Below the pieces are notes generated by a model. It was given only the letters and a program-made list of their open reading frames with translations, ran no database searches and was not told where the DNA came from. This document shows positions 45,152 to 56,674 of a stretch of DNA of 64,000 bases, piece after piece (position 1 is the stretch's first letter; each line of letters opens with the position of its first letter). Location of the stretch: assembly GCA_020746875.1 (NCBI GenBank), contig JAGTJL010000010.1, forward strand, positions 2,232,001 to 2,296,000. Reading direction: 5' to 3'. This DNA comes from Rhexocercosporidium sp. MPI-PUGE-AT-0058 (lineage: Eukaryota > Ascomycota > Leotiomycetes > Helotiales). The translations under genes and the position numbers were made by a program.

Positions 45152-46893
45152 TCAGAGGTCTGCACATTGATTAGAAATGCAGTTCGCCAAGTCTGATACG
45201 GCTATATACGCACCGTTGCATAAAGTGTATGCCTCTTTGTTCCACGTTAGCAGCTCGTCTGCTTGTCCAACGCTCAGAGCCGAACTGGTGAGACCTTCAC
45301 TGGGGGTGGAGCTCGTTTGAATGTGGAGATCCTCGCTGTCACACTGCATTCGTAGCTGCCGTTCGAGTCTCACTTCGACTCTAGAGAATTCTTCACTTGT
45401 TGATTGAGGTCTCGGGTCCGGCGACGCATGGCCATTCGCGGGACCAGTGGGAAAATTGCGCGGAGAAGGATTTATTTCCCTGCGCGGCGTTGTAGCTGTG
45501 GGGGGAATGGAGCTGCCCAGTGCCGCAGTCTTGTATGACCAAAATAACTGTGACTGGCAGTCTCGAATGATATCCTCGAAATGTTGACTCTGCAAAAAAG
45601 CCTCCGTCGTGTAGAGACTAACCCCCAAACACTGCCCAATCGCATGGCGTATCATTCGTGGCAGTTCGGCGTTCAAATGTTGTTGAAAGCGATCAATATC
45701 TACATCTCGATGCTTGCCGGAGCATGACTTGTCTTCAGCTTCATAATCTATGCCAATTAGCGACCCATTTCATCCGATGCTCAGACGAAACGTCTTACAC
45801 GGTGACCGGGGCTCCAATGACCGATCATCCCCAGGGAAGAGAATCTCGTAGACCTGATACCATTTCTCCTCCTCCGTGTGGTTGGTGGAGCCTGACCCTT
45901 TTCGGCACTTCAGTTTCCGTTCCTGCTCCTTGTCGAAGCCTTCTGCTAGAAACTCCTTTTCAACCTCGCAGATTTCGATACCTCGCTGGTGTTCTTTCAA
46001 GTCTGCGTCTTCTTTGAATACAGACCAACATCGCACACACTGAGCTGGACGAGAATGAGACCTGTATATGTGTTCTCTGAAATTGTTAGACCTTCAGCAA
46101 TCTGACAATAAAAAGCGGACGCAACATGAGTAGCCTACTTGACTCTATGAACAGTCTCCCATCCTGGGCCAGCACATGATCGAAGCTTTCCATGGCCAGA
46201 GGGATTACGCTTGAAGTAAGGACAAGCAAGTTTCAATGCAGTATCATTACCATGTTTTGATGGACTAACTTTGATCTTCTTTCTTGGCTTCGGAATCACG
46301 CTGTCCATCACGTTGTCTCCATTGTCGTGTTGCTTGTTCACTCTTCCTCGCTCCCAATGTCGCTTTGATCCAGATGTGGCAGTTCTTGCGTGCATCTTAC
46401 CAGAGGTCCCAGGTGTGTGTGATCCAGTGCCATAGTTGTCGCTGTTAGAAAATTTCCAATTAATATCACACGGCAAACAGGTCCTAGAGACCCCATCCAA
46501 GGTTTCTTGCGGCGCGAGTGACTGGATGGGACCATCTCCTAGAAGAAGATCGGGAAATTCGGGCCTTGATAGGTAGAGTTCAGGACAAGGAAAAAATGTC
46601 TGCTCACAATCGACTGGCAGTGATAGATTCCAGCAGTAGGCTTCAAATCCAGAGGAGGCTCGAGGTGGTGTGGAGAAATGTCCAGGGTCCCCTCCTGGGG
46701 CTTGGTCCACAAGTCCGCACTCACGTTGTGTGGAAGAATCACGGTACCCCACTATATGTGTGTTAGATTTTCCCAACTGGCCGGACCGAGGTTCGCGTGG
46801 AGATACCAATTGAAGGTCGCTGGTTTGAAGATCTTGCACTTCATCACCATCCCTGCACCTTGCTTCAGACCAAACGTCCAAGCATAACGCCAT
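45152..46893 (-). CDS. C2H2-like fungal protein, probable DNA-binding
   Basis: Exons 46139-46893, 45799-46076 and 45152-45747 join in phase to 542 residues; introns are 62 and 51 nt. The conserved core reads LACPYFKRNP, CAGPGWETVHRVKEHIYRSH (across intron 1), CVRCWSVFKEDADLKEHQR, CEVEKEFLAEGFD and KWYQVYEILFPGDD, a Cys/His arrangement seen in many fungal C2H2-annotated proteins of unknown function. The N-terminal 200 residues are Ser/Gly-rich with KPRKKIKVSPSKHG, a likely nuclear localisation stretch. The C-terminal 190 residues are Ser/Pro-rich. Near the 3-prime end a possible extra intron (about 45157-45210) leads to the same stop. The start at 46893 is the first Met; an upstream exon cannot be excluded. 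Confidence 0.75.
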
Positions 46894-47576
46894 TCTCTAA
46901 ACGGCCTCGAATTAGTCATTACTCATCAAGGCAAAAGTTTTATGGAGAGAAACTACCGATGACTAAGGTTGAGATAAACTGTTATGTCGCTGGTAGAAGG
47001 CCTGTATATGAAAGGACCGAGTATTAGCAAGCGGTACTGGTTTCAATCGAGAGTAAGTGGCTCCATAATGCCGGAACATGGTTGCTGCTAACCTTTTGTA
47101 TAAGGGGGTGACGTTCTTCTTGATGATGGAGAGTAGATCGAGCAGTAGATCAGTGATATATGATTGAGGTCCGAAGTAGATGGTGGACTAAAAGTTATGT
47201 CGTCAAGACACTACAAAGAATCTAGTCTTTGGTGTTGCTGGACGTGGATATTTGGACGAAGAGATGTGCTGACCGTTAGGTTGGGAAAGAATGTTTATAA
47301 GAGAAAGGTAGGGCATTCTATGTAAGATATGAGTTGCGCAGCTTTTGCGCAAATGCGCAGAAGGTTGTGTGGATGCTTCGTCAGACCTCCACCAAAGCTG
47401 GGCGTCCAAGCCCCACATCCTGCCGGCATACATCTGCATCATGCAATAGGCCGAGAGCGAATCACCTACTGAATCAGAAGGAAGACGGTACGCAGAAAGA
47501 CCATCTTCCTTGTTTTAGACGGGTTTGGCAGACATAGTTTGAGACGGAAATATTTGAAGGGATGCTATCGGGGAGA
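46894..47576. other. Intergenic
   Basis: Promoter of the C2H2-like gene and 3-prime side of the S9 peptidase. ORFs at 47203-47537 are short and not protein-like. No motif is called. Confidence 0.45.
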
Positions 47577-49872
47577 TCACAACAAAGTCCTCTTCCACAT
47601 CCCTTCCTCCTCCTCGATCGCCATCTTCAAATGCTCCCTCATCTTGAACCCATGCCCCTCCCCCTCAAAAACAACCAATCTAACGTCTGCCCCCTTCTCC
47701 TTCAAAACCCTCTCCATCTCCGCACTCTGCTCAAGCGGCACGACACGATCAATATCCCCTTGCAACAACAAAAGCGGACTCTCAATTTTGTCCGCATGCA
47801 AACATGGACTTCGCTCAAACATGATTTGCTCTTTCTCCTCTTGACTTGCGTTTTCGGGAAAGATCAACGCGATGCCGTACTGCGACTCGAACTTATGCGG
47901 GTCGTCTTCACAGAGTGCTCTTAGATTTCCGATACCGAAGAGCGAGACGCCTGCAGCAAAGAAATGAGGAAAGCTGCATAGTGCTTGGATGGTCGTGTAG
48001 CCGCCTGAACTACGCCCTGAGATACCCACTTTGCTCCCATCGATGAGGTTCTGAGAGGCCAGGTACTCGACACAAGAGACTGTATCTTCGACGTCTTTGA
48101 TGCCCCAATTGTGATCGAGCTGTGCGCGGTAATCGCGGCCGTAGCCCGTTGAGCCTGCGTAATTCGGGTAGCAGTATGCGTAGCCTCTAGACGTGAAGTA
48201 TTGCGCGTTGATGGCTAGGCCAGGTGAGACGTGACTTGTTGGTCCACCGTGGCTGAAGACGATGAGGGGTGGTTTGGAACCAGCAGGGGCTTCGAAGTCG
48301 GGGTTTTGGGGCGGGATGAAGATTGCATGGGAGGGTGTGCCGACGTCGCCGCGGGTTCTTGGGAAGGTAATTGTTTGCGCTTGGGAGAAAATTGAGGATG
48401 GAAGGGGGACGCTGATGGAGGTCTTGAGGAGTTTCTTCTCGGCAGGCTTCGTGATATCGACAAGATACAAGGCTTCTGGTGCAGTGAGCGTGGCACCAAT
48501 AACCACGAACTCGGTATCCGAGACTCTGCTTAAAGCACACTGATCGATGGTTACCAGACCAGTTGGTAGCTCTACAACAGAGTTCTTTGCGATATCGTAT
48601 AGCAAGAGGCCATTCGTTGCGTCTCTGTTATACGTGATGACCAATGTCTTCTCGTCCATTGAGATGTAGGTGCATCTACGTGAGATCAGCAAGACAAATC
48701 AACCGATTCAACAGTAGTAGAACTTACGAGCCAAGCCCGAACTCCCGACATCCCATCTCTGCATCCTCAAACCCCTCAAGACGTAAATACCGAATTTCAC
48801 CAGACTTCGGATCATACCGATAAATCTGCCAGAACCCAGTCCGATCACTCGTGAATAGCAGCGTACCATCAACATGCCACTTCGGCATTGATATACTTTC
48901 CTCTCGTGCTTTTCCTGCGACTTTGTTAGACTTCCCCAACTTTCCATCCTCCCAATCAGCGACGTGGACTTCGGATCCCGTCCAAGGCATATCTGGATGG
49001 TTCCACTGCAGCCAGGATAACCTTTTCCCATTAGGACTGAACTTTGCCTGTGAGTAGAAATCTGCCCCGTCCACGATGATTTCAGCTTTCTTGGTCTTGC
49101 TATCGATCATCACCAGAGTATTGACTGCATCAACCAGAAGAGGAGCATGGTGGTCTTCCTGGATAGCAACAATAAGGTTTGTATCCTTAGGGTGGACATC
49201 GAAATTGGCATATCTCAATTTCGGATTTCCAGTCAGGATTTCAGTCACTTCTCCATCTGGCGAGAGCGAGAAGACGCCATTGGTGCTGTGATCAGCGAAG
49301 ATCAAACTCCCATTGGGAGAAAGAGTAGCTGCTGCACCCCCGTATTCATGGACTCTGCTTCTTGCACTGTACTCTGCGGGCAAGATGTCGATACTTTCTT
49401 CGTCCTTGACTTGGACGATGACCTGTCGGCCTTTGTCGGCTGGCCGGCCTTCGACTAGGTAGATTGATCTATTGGATGGCTGCTCATGTCAACGATCTGT
49501 TGATATGAACAAGGAGGGAGGTCTTACATTGGCATACACCTCAGCAAATACGAGACTGCTACCAGACACGATGTCCGTGGTGATGGGACTCGTCCAGGTG
49601 CCATATGGCGCGATCTTCTTTGCCGCCATGCTGGACTGAGACGGTTGGGAGGCTGAGGTGGTGGACTGGTTGCGGGTGAATGTGAGGATATACTTGTTCC
49701 TCGGACTCAAATTCCCGGCTTGTGATCTTCGAAGTCGCGATGCTTGTGTCGCTAGGACTGTGGCCTTGAAGTAGTGCTGACGATGAAGCTGCTGTGGAGG
49801 GGCAAATGCCAAGGAATGACCCCACCTTCCTAAACAGGAGTATTGTTTTGGGCGGAAAGAGTGTCGAAGCAT
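47577..49872 (-). CDS. Prolyl-oligopeptidase family (S9) peptidase
   Basis: Three exons (49528-49872, 48728-49479, 47577-48675) give 731 residues. The N-terminal two thirds is a beta-propeller-type region (REHEYGG-like RVHEYGGAAATLSP, ADFYSQAKFSPNGKRLSWL, LLFTSDRTGFWQIYRYDP). The C-terminal alpha/beta hydrolase has the oxyanion HGGPTSH, the nucleophile in GISGRSSGGYTT (about 587), the Asp in LLQGDIDRVVP (about 674) and the His in GEGHGFKM (about 706). This is the acylaminoacyl-peptidase/DPP-like S9 layout, cleaving short peptides. The first 80 residues are basic and free of acidic residues (MLRHSFRPKQYS...), like a mitochondrial presequence. A second in-frame start, MAAKKIAPYGTWTSP at residue 81, matches the usual cytosolic start, so two forms are possible. 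Confidence 0.93.
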
Positions 49873-50273
49873 GCCCTTCTCAATATCAGATAACAGATGG
49901 ATATCGATAAACTTGCGTGAGGTTGAAATGATATTGGAGCTTTCTGATGGCGATCATGTCCCGCTCAACCAGAAAAGGTCAATGCGAATTAAGATTACAG
50001 CACGTGATATAAGTGAACAACTTGGGAAGGTTTGCAAGGACGCTGGGTGTTGAGTAGGTGTGGGAATATTGTTGGTAGGAATACATGGAATATCTCAATC
50101 TCTAGTATGAATGGAGCAGGACGTACTTCATGGAGAAAACATGTGAGGTTGCTGGACTACGAAGAGCTTTGATCGATGAACAGAAGAACCAGACATGGGT
50201 GTTTAATCCAAAAGTATTGTCAAGCCTAGACTACTGTAGAAACTCTCGCAACGGAGATCTGGGGATCGGGAAT
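49873..50273. other. Intergenic
   Basis: Between the start of the S9 peptidase and the stop codon of the RBR ligase; about 400 bases. ORFs are below 110 codons and not convincing. Confidence 0.45.
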
Positions 50274-51504
50274 TTAACGACGCCTGACACATCCCCAAGA
50301 GTGGTTCGGATAATCTTTCAAACAATGCCAACAAAACTGCCTCCCACACAAACCTGTCTCAAATCATCAGCACAATCATCATTAGACGCTCCCCGAACCA
50401 AGAGCTCAACTTACAAGACATATGCTGGCACCCCCCATTCTTATTGATATACCTCTTACACCCGGGGCACCGTTTCGCAATCCTTTTGATCGTCTTCTCG
50501 CTCCTTTTATCCACAAAGTCCGCACCGGCCTTATTTTTCTTACCGTACTCCTCACAGCTCTGACCTGAATGCCATGGTATGTTGTGTTGAGCACAAAACA
50601 CGAAACCACAGGAGCTGCAGACTGCGATGGGCTGCTCGGCGAATGAATCGGGATGTTCTTGTCCGAAATTACAGTCGGGGCCGAGACACCACCGGAAGTT
50701 TGGGACGTCGTTCTCGAGGGCGCGACGCATGCTGAGGTTGTCGTATCTAGTGCTTGTTAGTTTGTAAATTCGTGCTCGGGGGATGTGATTTACTTGCTTC
50801 TCGAATAGTTCTGGAGGTGCGAACTCAGCTACATCGTTATGCTGGAGTTGGAGATTGCAGGTTGGACATCTGATGTCGTCCCACATGTTGCCCTCAAAGG
50901 CCGAGACGATGGTTTGAACAAGACAGGAATTGCAGCATGTGGCCACTTCATGCTCGCAGTCGGAAGTCGGGTTCTTTGAAGGGAAGTCGTCTGATGTTTT
51001 CTCTTCCAAGCATACCTGACATTCGGTCATTTCTGGAAGTTCTGTAACAGGACCAGCAGGTTCTTTTGTCGTTACCGGAGGAATGTGGGCTCGTGGCGGT
51101 GCTTGAATATCTCCTGGTTGTGGCATATATCCACGAGGAACCATCTGTACCGGTGTCTGAATGCATCTCACTTTGTTATTCCACCGATCCATTTGCACGC
51201 CACGAGCATGTGCAAGAGGTAATCTCAGGAGCATTCTCTCCGTACGCCAAAGATTCAAATCACAGATCCAGTTCGGGATCCGTCTAATCGTCCACCAAGT
51301 CCCCTTCAACACGTAGAACACGAGAGCACACGCCGCAACAGCTGCACCTATGCAAAGAAGGCCGAACAAAAGAGCTGCCAGGGCTATCAAGACGCAAATG
51401 GCGAATGCGATTGGAATTCCAACGATCGACATACACATATACTTCAGAACCATGGCTAGAGTATGCCATGAGTAAACGAAGCCCTTCCAAGCTTCAGTAG
51501 CCAT
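50274..51504 (-). CDS. Membrane-anchored RBR E3 ubiquitin ligase
   Basis: Exons 50798-51504, 50415-50746 and 50274-50353 give 372 residues. Residues 15-70 hold two hydrophobic segments (GIPIAFAICVLIALAALLFG and AAVAACALVFYVL), so it sits in a membrane. RING1 begins TECQVCLEEKTSDDFP and ends DDIRCPTCN. The in-between domain has FRWCLGPDCNFGQ and AVCSSCGFVFCAQH. RING2 reads KRCPGCKRYINKNGGCQHMS, joined over intron 2 to CGRQFCWHCLKDYP. GGCQHM carries the catalytic cysteine typical of RBR ligases, which take ubiquitin on that residue before the substrate. Intron 2 (50354-50414) is GT-AG. Intron 1 (50747-50797, 51 nt) needs a GC donor (GCAAGT) to give PELFEKYDNLSMRRALE; GTAAAT one codon on would shift the frame. 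Confidence 0.92.
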
Positions 51505-52754
51505 AATGATTTTAACGAGGACGAAGCTCAGGAAAGCGCCGATGTAATAATGAAGCTGTAGCCAAAGCCTTGCTGCAGAAATCGCAAGACCATAAACAAA
51601 TTCTTGCCCTCAGCTAACCAGACAATAAATCGAAGGAAGTCAACAAATTCAGGAAAGTCAAGAAATAATGTTTGAGATAGATTCAAGCGTCTTTGTAACT
51701 CATAAGTTTTCCTACCTATATACAACATGGGCGAGGATTGGAAGGACTTCACCATCCAAGAGGCTTAGATGACCAACACATGAAAAGGCGTTCTAATACC
51801 AATAAATGGGTGGCATGCAAGCTTGCAAGCTTGCAAGTTCCGCAAGACCTCTCATAGCATGCCGGTGGAGTGGATAACTTCCGGTGGCTGCATGAGAACA
51901 AGGCAAGGCAGTCACTTGGATGCACTTTCACACCGAGAATTCCTTCAAGTAACAGAGTCCTCCACTCAAGCTTATAGTCCCGATGATAATCGCTTTCTAA
52001 CCGGCCTGGGACAACTCGGAAATGGAAAGAAACCCCGAAGTAGAATGTAGTCTTCATCCATTCTCCACTGCATCCATACGAAGAACAGTCTCATCCTCGT
52101 ACTTTGGTAGATACAGCTTTTGCATCTTGGCACCTGAGAATCTCAGGCAGATTCCGACAGTGGGGTTCTCCCTCGAGACTCACCTGGGCTGGAGTGGAAC
52201 TTCCAATCGTTGTTGGCTCGAAAGGCAAGTCGATGAGTCCTGGTGCTGCGAATCTGCGAATCACCATCTTCACAGGACTTCCGATGGAGGATACAGGTGG
52301 GGGCTGTGTAGCACAACATGATCCATGGGCACAGACGACAAGGCTGTACGAACTAGACATGACGCCCGACTGATGTGTATTGATATCCTCAGTGGAGGAG
52401 GCAAGGGGGAGAAGGAGAGTATGCGGATGCCGAGCCTTGCTGCCACTGGGTCTGCCGGAGCATGGCTTTTAAGCTTCTGGTCGAGAACGATGCACGCAAA
52501 GACACGTCGAACTGGAATCTAAGGGCTGCCACAATATTGCAGATGAATCCACGGCAAACGTGCAACGATAAGAAGTCAATAATGCTGTCGGTCGTATTGT
52601 AAAGCAGACATATTGTTGATCAGAACTAATCGTTGGGCACGGGAGGCGGAGTTGATATCCCATCTCCGCCTCGGTTGACCTTGAGCGAGGGAGCAGCTGC
52701 GTCATTGTCGTTGCTCGAGCTTGAGAAAGCTTCAAAAATTTCCACCACCAAACA
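51505..52754. other. Intergenic with uncertain minus-strand ORFs
   Basis: Promoter side of both the RBR ligase and the BCS1 gene. ORFs below 100 codons on both strands overlap at 52054-52373. A minus-strand frame ending at 52054 reads QKLYLPKYEDETVLRMDAVE, which looks coding, but another frame over the same bases does too. No gene is called. Confidence 0.4.
51817..51838 (+). repeat. Tandem GCAAGCTT 8-mer
   Basis: About 2.8 copies of GCAAGCTT in 22 bases; a simple local duplication. Confidence 0.8.
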
Positions 52755-54185
52755 ATGTCCAACCTCCCATCAACAACCTCCGCCTCTACCACCACTGCTG
52801 CTGCCACTTCCTCGTCAACCTCATTTCTTCCCCTCGATGCCCTCTTCAACAATCCTCTCTTCGCCGGTGGGCTCGGTCTCGCCGGCCTGGGAGCAGCCGC
52901 AGCAGTCGCCCGCAAAGGCGTGGTGCGAGGTGCATCTCTCGTGAAGAAGCGACTCCTCATCAACGTCGAGATTAGCAAACGCGACCATTCATACCAATGG
53001 ATCCTCGCATGGCTCAGTCTGCCACGCCCGCAGGCAGGCTTCATAGCCTCCAGACTCACGCGAATCCACGACTATTCAATCAACACCGTCCAAAAGTCGG
53101 AGGAGAATGGAGGGGTTTCGCACGCGCATATGATGCTACAGCCGGGATATGGGAAATACATCATCAAGCATAAGAATGCCTATCTGTCTGTCTCGCGGGA
53201 GAAGCAGACGACTGCGAACCATACTACCGGAGAGCCGCACGAGACGGTGACGCTCACGACGCTGTATGCGCATCGCCATATCTTCGAAGACATCTTTGGG
53301 CAGGCTCACCACATGGCCATGTCGGCACAAGAAGGGAAGACGGTGATGCATACTTGTCAGGGGCAGGAATGGAAACCGTTCGGGGATCCGCGAAAGAAGA
53401 GGCCCCTTCAGTCAGTGGTTCTGGACCACGGGATCAAAGAGCGGATCGTGGATGATGTGAAGGACTTCCTGGCCAGGCAGTCGTGGTATGTAGATCGCGG
53501 CATCCCGTACAGGAGAGGATATCTTCTGTATGGACCACCAGGAAGCGGGAAGAGTTCGTTCATCCAAGGCTTGGCTGGAGAGTTGGATTTTGGGGTTGCG
53601 ATCATCAATTTGAGCGAGAGGGGTATGACGGACGACAAGCTCGCACATCTTCTTACGAAACTTCCTCCAAAGACGATACTTCTGCTTGAAGATGCGGACT
53701 CGGCATTCAGAAATAGGCGGCAGGTCGATGAGGATGGGTATTCTGGCGGAACAGTAACATTTTCTGGCTTGCTGAATGCTTTGGACGGAGTCGCTGCTGG
53801 AGAGGAGAGAATAGCATTCCTCACTACGAACCACATCGATCGTCTAGACGAGGCTCTGATACGGCCAGGCAGAGTAGACATGACTGTTCGAATCGGGGAG
53901 GCTACAAGACATCAAGCAGGGGAGATGTGGGATCGTTTCTACGGGGACGTCGATACAGATGGGACTGGGAAGGAGAGGTTCCTACAAAGGCTGGAAGATC
54001 TTGGCCTAGTTACCGATATCTCTGGTCAGAAGAAGCCACAACTTAATACCAGTACAGCTGCCATCCAGGGACTGTTCTTGTTCAACAAGGATGATATGGA
54101 TGGAGCAATCGCGATGGCAGAGGGCTTGATACCTCGGATCTACGAACCCGAAGCTCCTGGGAACGGCATTAAGGTGCCAGCGTAA
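52755..54185 (+). CDS. BCS1: BCS1-type mitochondrial AAA chaperone
   Basis: A single exon of 476 residues. BCS1 proteins of the mitochondrial inner membrane move the folded Rieske iron-sulfur protein into complex III. A Ser/Thr-rich N-terminus and a Gly/Ala-rich hydrophobic stretch (about residues 36-55, GGLGLAGLGAAAAVA) act as membrane helix and internal targeting signal. The BCS1-specific domain follows, with YQWILAWLSLPRP, YSINTVQK-like text and KNAYLSVSRE. The AAA domain has Walker A YGPPGSGKSS (about 260), Walker B ILLLEDADSAF (about 315), FSGLLNALDGVA and RLDEALIRPGRVDM. The C-terminal region ends GNGIKVPA. Length fits the family (yeast 456). Start MSNLPSTTSAST is the first Met after a pyrimidine-rich leader. 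Confidence 0.93.
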   Translation: MSNLPSTTSASTTTAAATSSSTSFLPLDALFNNPLFAGGLGLAGLGAAAAVARKGVVRGASLVKKRLLINVEISKRDHSYQWILAWLSLPRPQAGFIASRLTRIHDYSINTVQKSEENGGVSHAHMMLQPGYGKYIIKHKNAYLSVSREKQTTANHTTGEPHETVTLTTLYAHRHIFEDIFGQAHHMAMSAQEGKTVMHTCQGQEWKPFGDPRKKRPLQSVVLDHGIKERIVDDVKDFLARQSWYVDRGIPYRRGYLLYGPPGSGKSSFIQGLAGELDFGVAIINLSERGMTDDKLAHLLTKLPPKTILLLEDADSAFRNRRQVDEDGYSGGTVTFSGLLNALDGVAAGEERIAFLTTNHIDRLDEALIRPGRVDMTVRIGEATRHQAGEMWDRFYGDVDTDGTGKERFLQRLEDLGLVTDISGQKKPQLNTSTAAIQGLFLFNKDDMDGAIAMAEGLIPRIYEPEAPGNGIKVPA

Positions 54186-55509
54186 GGCTCTATCTCGTCT
54201 ACGGAAAGTCTCTAGAGTTCCTTTCTCGGCCAAATCTCGACTGTAGCATACTGTACGATATTGTAACGACCTTGCATTGTATGGCGAGTGTCCTAGACTG
54301 TTCTGGGATAGTTGAAGGTTCCAGCTCATGTACCATAATACCCCTTTCCAGATCTATTTAGGGCATCTATGATATATTGTTTTGTGTTTGCATTCTTCGA
54401 GCTTCAATTCCAGGCTTTGAGACTCCCATCTGCTTAGGAGTCTGCTTGTTTAATCATGTACACCATCGGACTCGGAGATGTTGGAAGGCCCAGGAATCAG
54501 GATCATGAGTTGGCTCAAAGTCAGGCTAGCAACTGAACCGGTCGAACCGGTCGAAGCCGACAGCCTTGCAGGCACTACTTCAATCTCTGAGTTTATAAGG
54601 CCGATACTCTATATCGTCCGACACAAAAAAGACGTCAGATTCTGCAGCCCGGATGTGGGTACTAAATTCGAGTGATACGGCTTGGGCAGCCCTCTTCAGG
54701 AAATCATCGGTTAGCCATCGTCATGTGCTAATTATGTCAACGCATAATGAAGTTGTTGGCCTCGTTCCTCCAGGCAGCACTCTTTGCTGGAATACGCGGA
54801 GATGCTCAATATTACTGCTTTCTTCCTATGTCGTTTTGTATCGACATTTCTTAAGTTTGAATATCGTTTTGGCTAAGACAGCCGTGATGGCCGACACCAG
54901 AGATTACATGCAGCGAAACAACGAGTGTGCTACGCGCTCAAGTATAGATTGGCCCAGGAGATCAGGGAAGTCATGGATGTTCTTTTGTTACAACAACTTT
55001 TCCAATGCTTTCAAAGCAATAAGCTGTTGATTCTAGCAGTTACATATAATCTGGCCATTCTCTTTGGCCCATATAAGTCTATCTGCGATGGGGGAAAAGA
55101 GCGGCTAACAACAAACTCTCATTCATTCCGAGTATCTACGCAAGTATTCAGATTCTCTTCGGCCACAACGACTTCCGACATCCTCGCAGCGAACGAAACC
55201 GATTCCCACCCATCAAAAGCCACCTCAAAAGTCGAACACCAACATCAATGCAGGAGTACTAGGCCGCATACCAAAAAGTCCCTCCTCCACAATTGCGGAT
55301 TCGCCAAATTACCCCAGCAGACCAAGCGAGAGACCTCCACTCGAAACAATCCAAACATCAACAGTAATTGGTCGCATACCCTCGGCCACCTTGTCTGACG
55401 TTACCGCCGACTAAAGAAGTGGTTGATATTAAATACTGGGTCTAAACGTTTTCTTTGATCTGCCAACTATGTCTCTCGTTTAACTTAATCGTGTGTACAA
55501 ATAACCATA
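54186..55509. other. Intergenic
   Basis: ORFs at 54478-54675, 54653-55030 and 54925-55398 overlap one another in different frames and lack protein pattern. Includes a 9-base direct duplication (CCGGTCGAA) near 54540. No gene. Confidence 0.45.
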
Positions 55510-56494
55510 ATGCGGCAGGTCCTTGCATTCTTCTTCATTTCCGCATTTCGCATTATTGCTGCGGCATTCATTAATGATGATTTCGGGGATCTTGAGATTG
55601 GAAAACCCTTCAACGTCAGCTGGGATGCCTCGACACCAGGTCCAGTAAAACTGAGCCTGTTGAGCAACAGCGACCCGACGAGACCGAATGTGTTGGACAT
55701 TACTAGCATTGCAAGTGAGTTCCTCGAGATAAAAGCTTCGGAGCAAATCTAACCTAAAGAAGTAATCGGGTCGGGAAACTCCTTTCAGTGGGAGCCAGCT
55801 TCATCGCTGGAAACAAACTTAGCGTATGTGATGCGACTGATCGATGGAGCTGGTGATGAGCAACTCTCGAAATCGTTCAAGCTTGTCAAGAGACTAGAGA
55901 TTTCAAGCTCGGCATCTTCATCGGTATGTAGACTCCCCAAACAGGCATCTCTCCCAGGAAATCTGATCCGTTTTCTAGTCGAGCAGCACATCAACAACCA
56001 TAGCTTCAAATACCAATCCTCCGGCCCCACTTGTCACATCAACATCAGCCCAAATCACCCCTCCAGCCTCGCCAAGCGAACCGCAATCAGCCTCATCTTC
56101 ACACACATCCTCACCAGCTCCAAAATCCACAGGCTCAGCAAATGTAAGAATTGCTGTGTCAATGACCATCGTCACACTCCTCATCCTCATTGTCGTTGCT
56201 TTGATTTTTTACGAGCACGGCAAACGAGTCACAGCACGAAACCGAGATTCCGAATCGGACCTTCACTCGAGATTTGGGCAAGCCGGGCCAGGTGATGGGA
56301 GTGATGGGCTGCAACTTTTTGAAGGGTTTCAGCCAAAGAAAGCCAATTTCGTGTCGGTAGCTTGCGCTTCGTGTCAAGGCTGTGTAAATGATGACAGCGG
56401 ACAAGCTGTGGAGGAAGATGTTGGGCTTGGAATTGTCGCCCATGCGAGGAGGCAGAAACTTAAATCTATGCAGAGTGTTTATGAACTGGGATAA
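55510..56494 (+). CDS. Kre9/Knh1-like single-pass surface protein
   Basis: Exons 55510-55714, 55760-55923 and 55979-56494 give 294 residues. A signal peptide (MRQVLAFFFISAFRIIAAAF) leads to an Ig-like region, LEIGKPFNVSWDASTPGPVK, then VIGSGNSFQWEPASSLETNL, matching the beta-rich domain of fungal Kre9/Knh1-type proteins that act in cell-wall beta-1,6-glucan assembly. A Ser/Thr/Pro-rich stalk (about residues 118-170) is a likely O-glycosylation region. One strong membrane helix (about 175-196, SMTIVTLLILIVVALIFYEH) and a cytoplasmic tail of about 100 residues follow. Secreted Kre9 has no such helix, so this is probably a wall sensor or anchored relative (inference). No GPI signal is seen. Confidence 0.82.
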
Positions 56495-56674
56495 TGGAGC
56501 TTCTAGGAATCATATCGAGGGAATACTTGACCTGGACGAAATGGGAAGAGGCTGAGTCCTGGACTCATGGAAACCTTGCATACGATAGAAGTGGGTTTGG
56601 AGCAAATGTATATTTCCTATAACCTTGTAAAATACAATGCTAGTTACTTGAACATGTTGGCCTCAGCTTCATAA

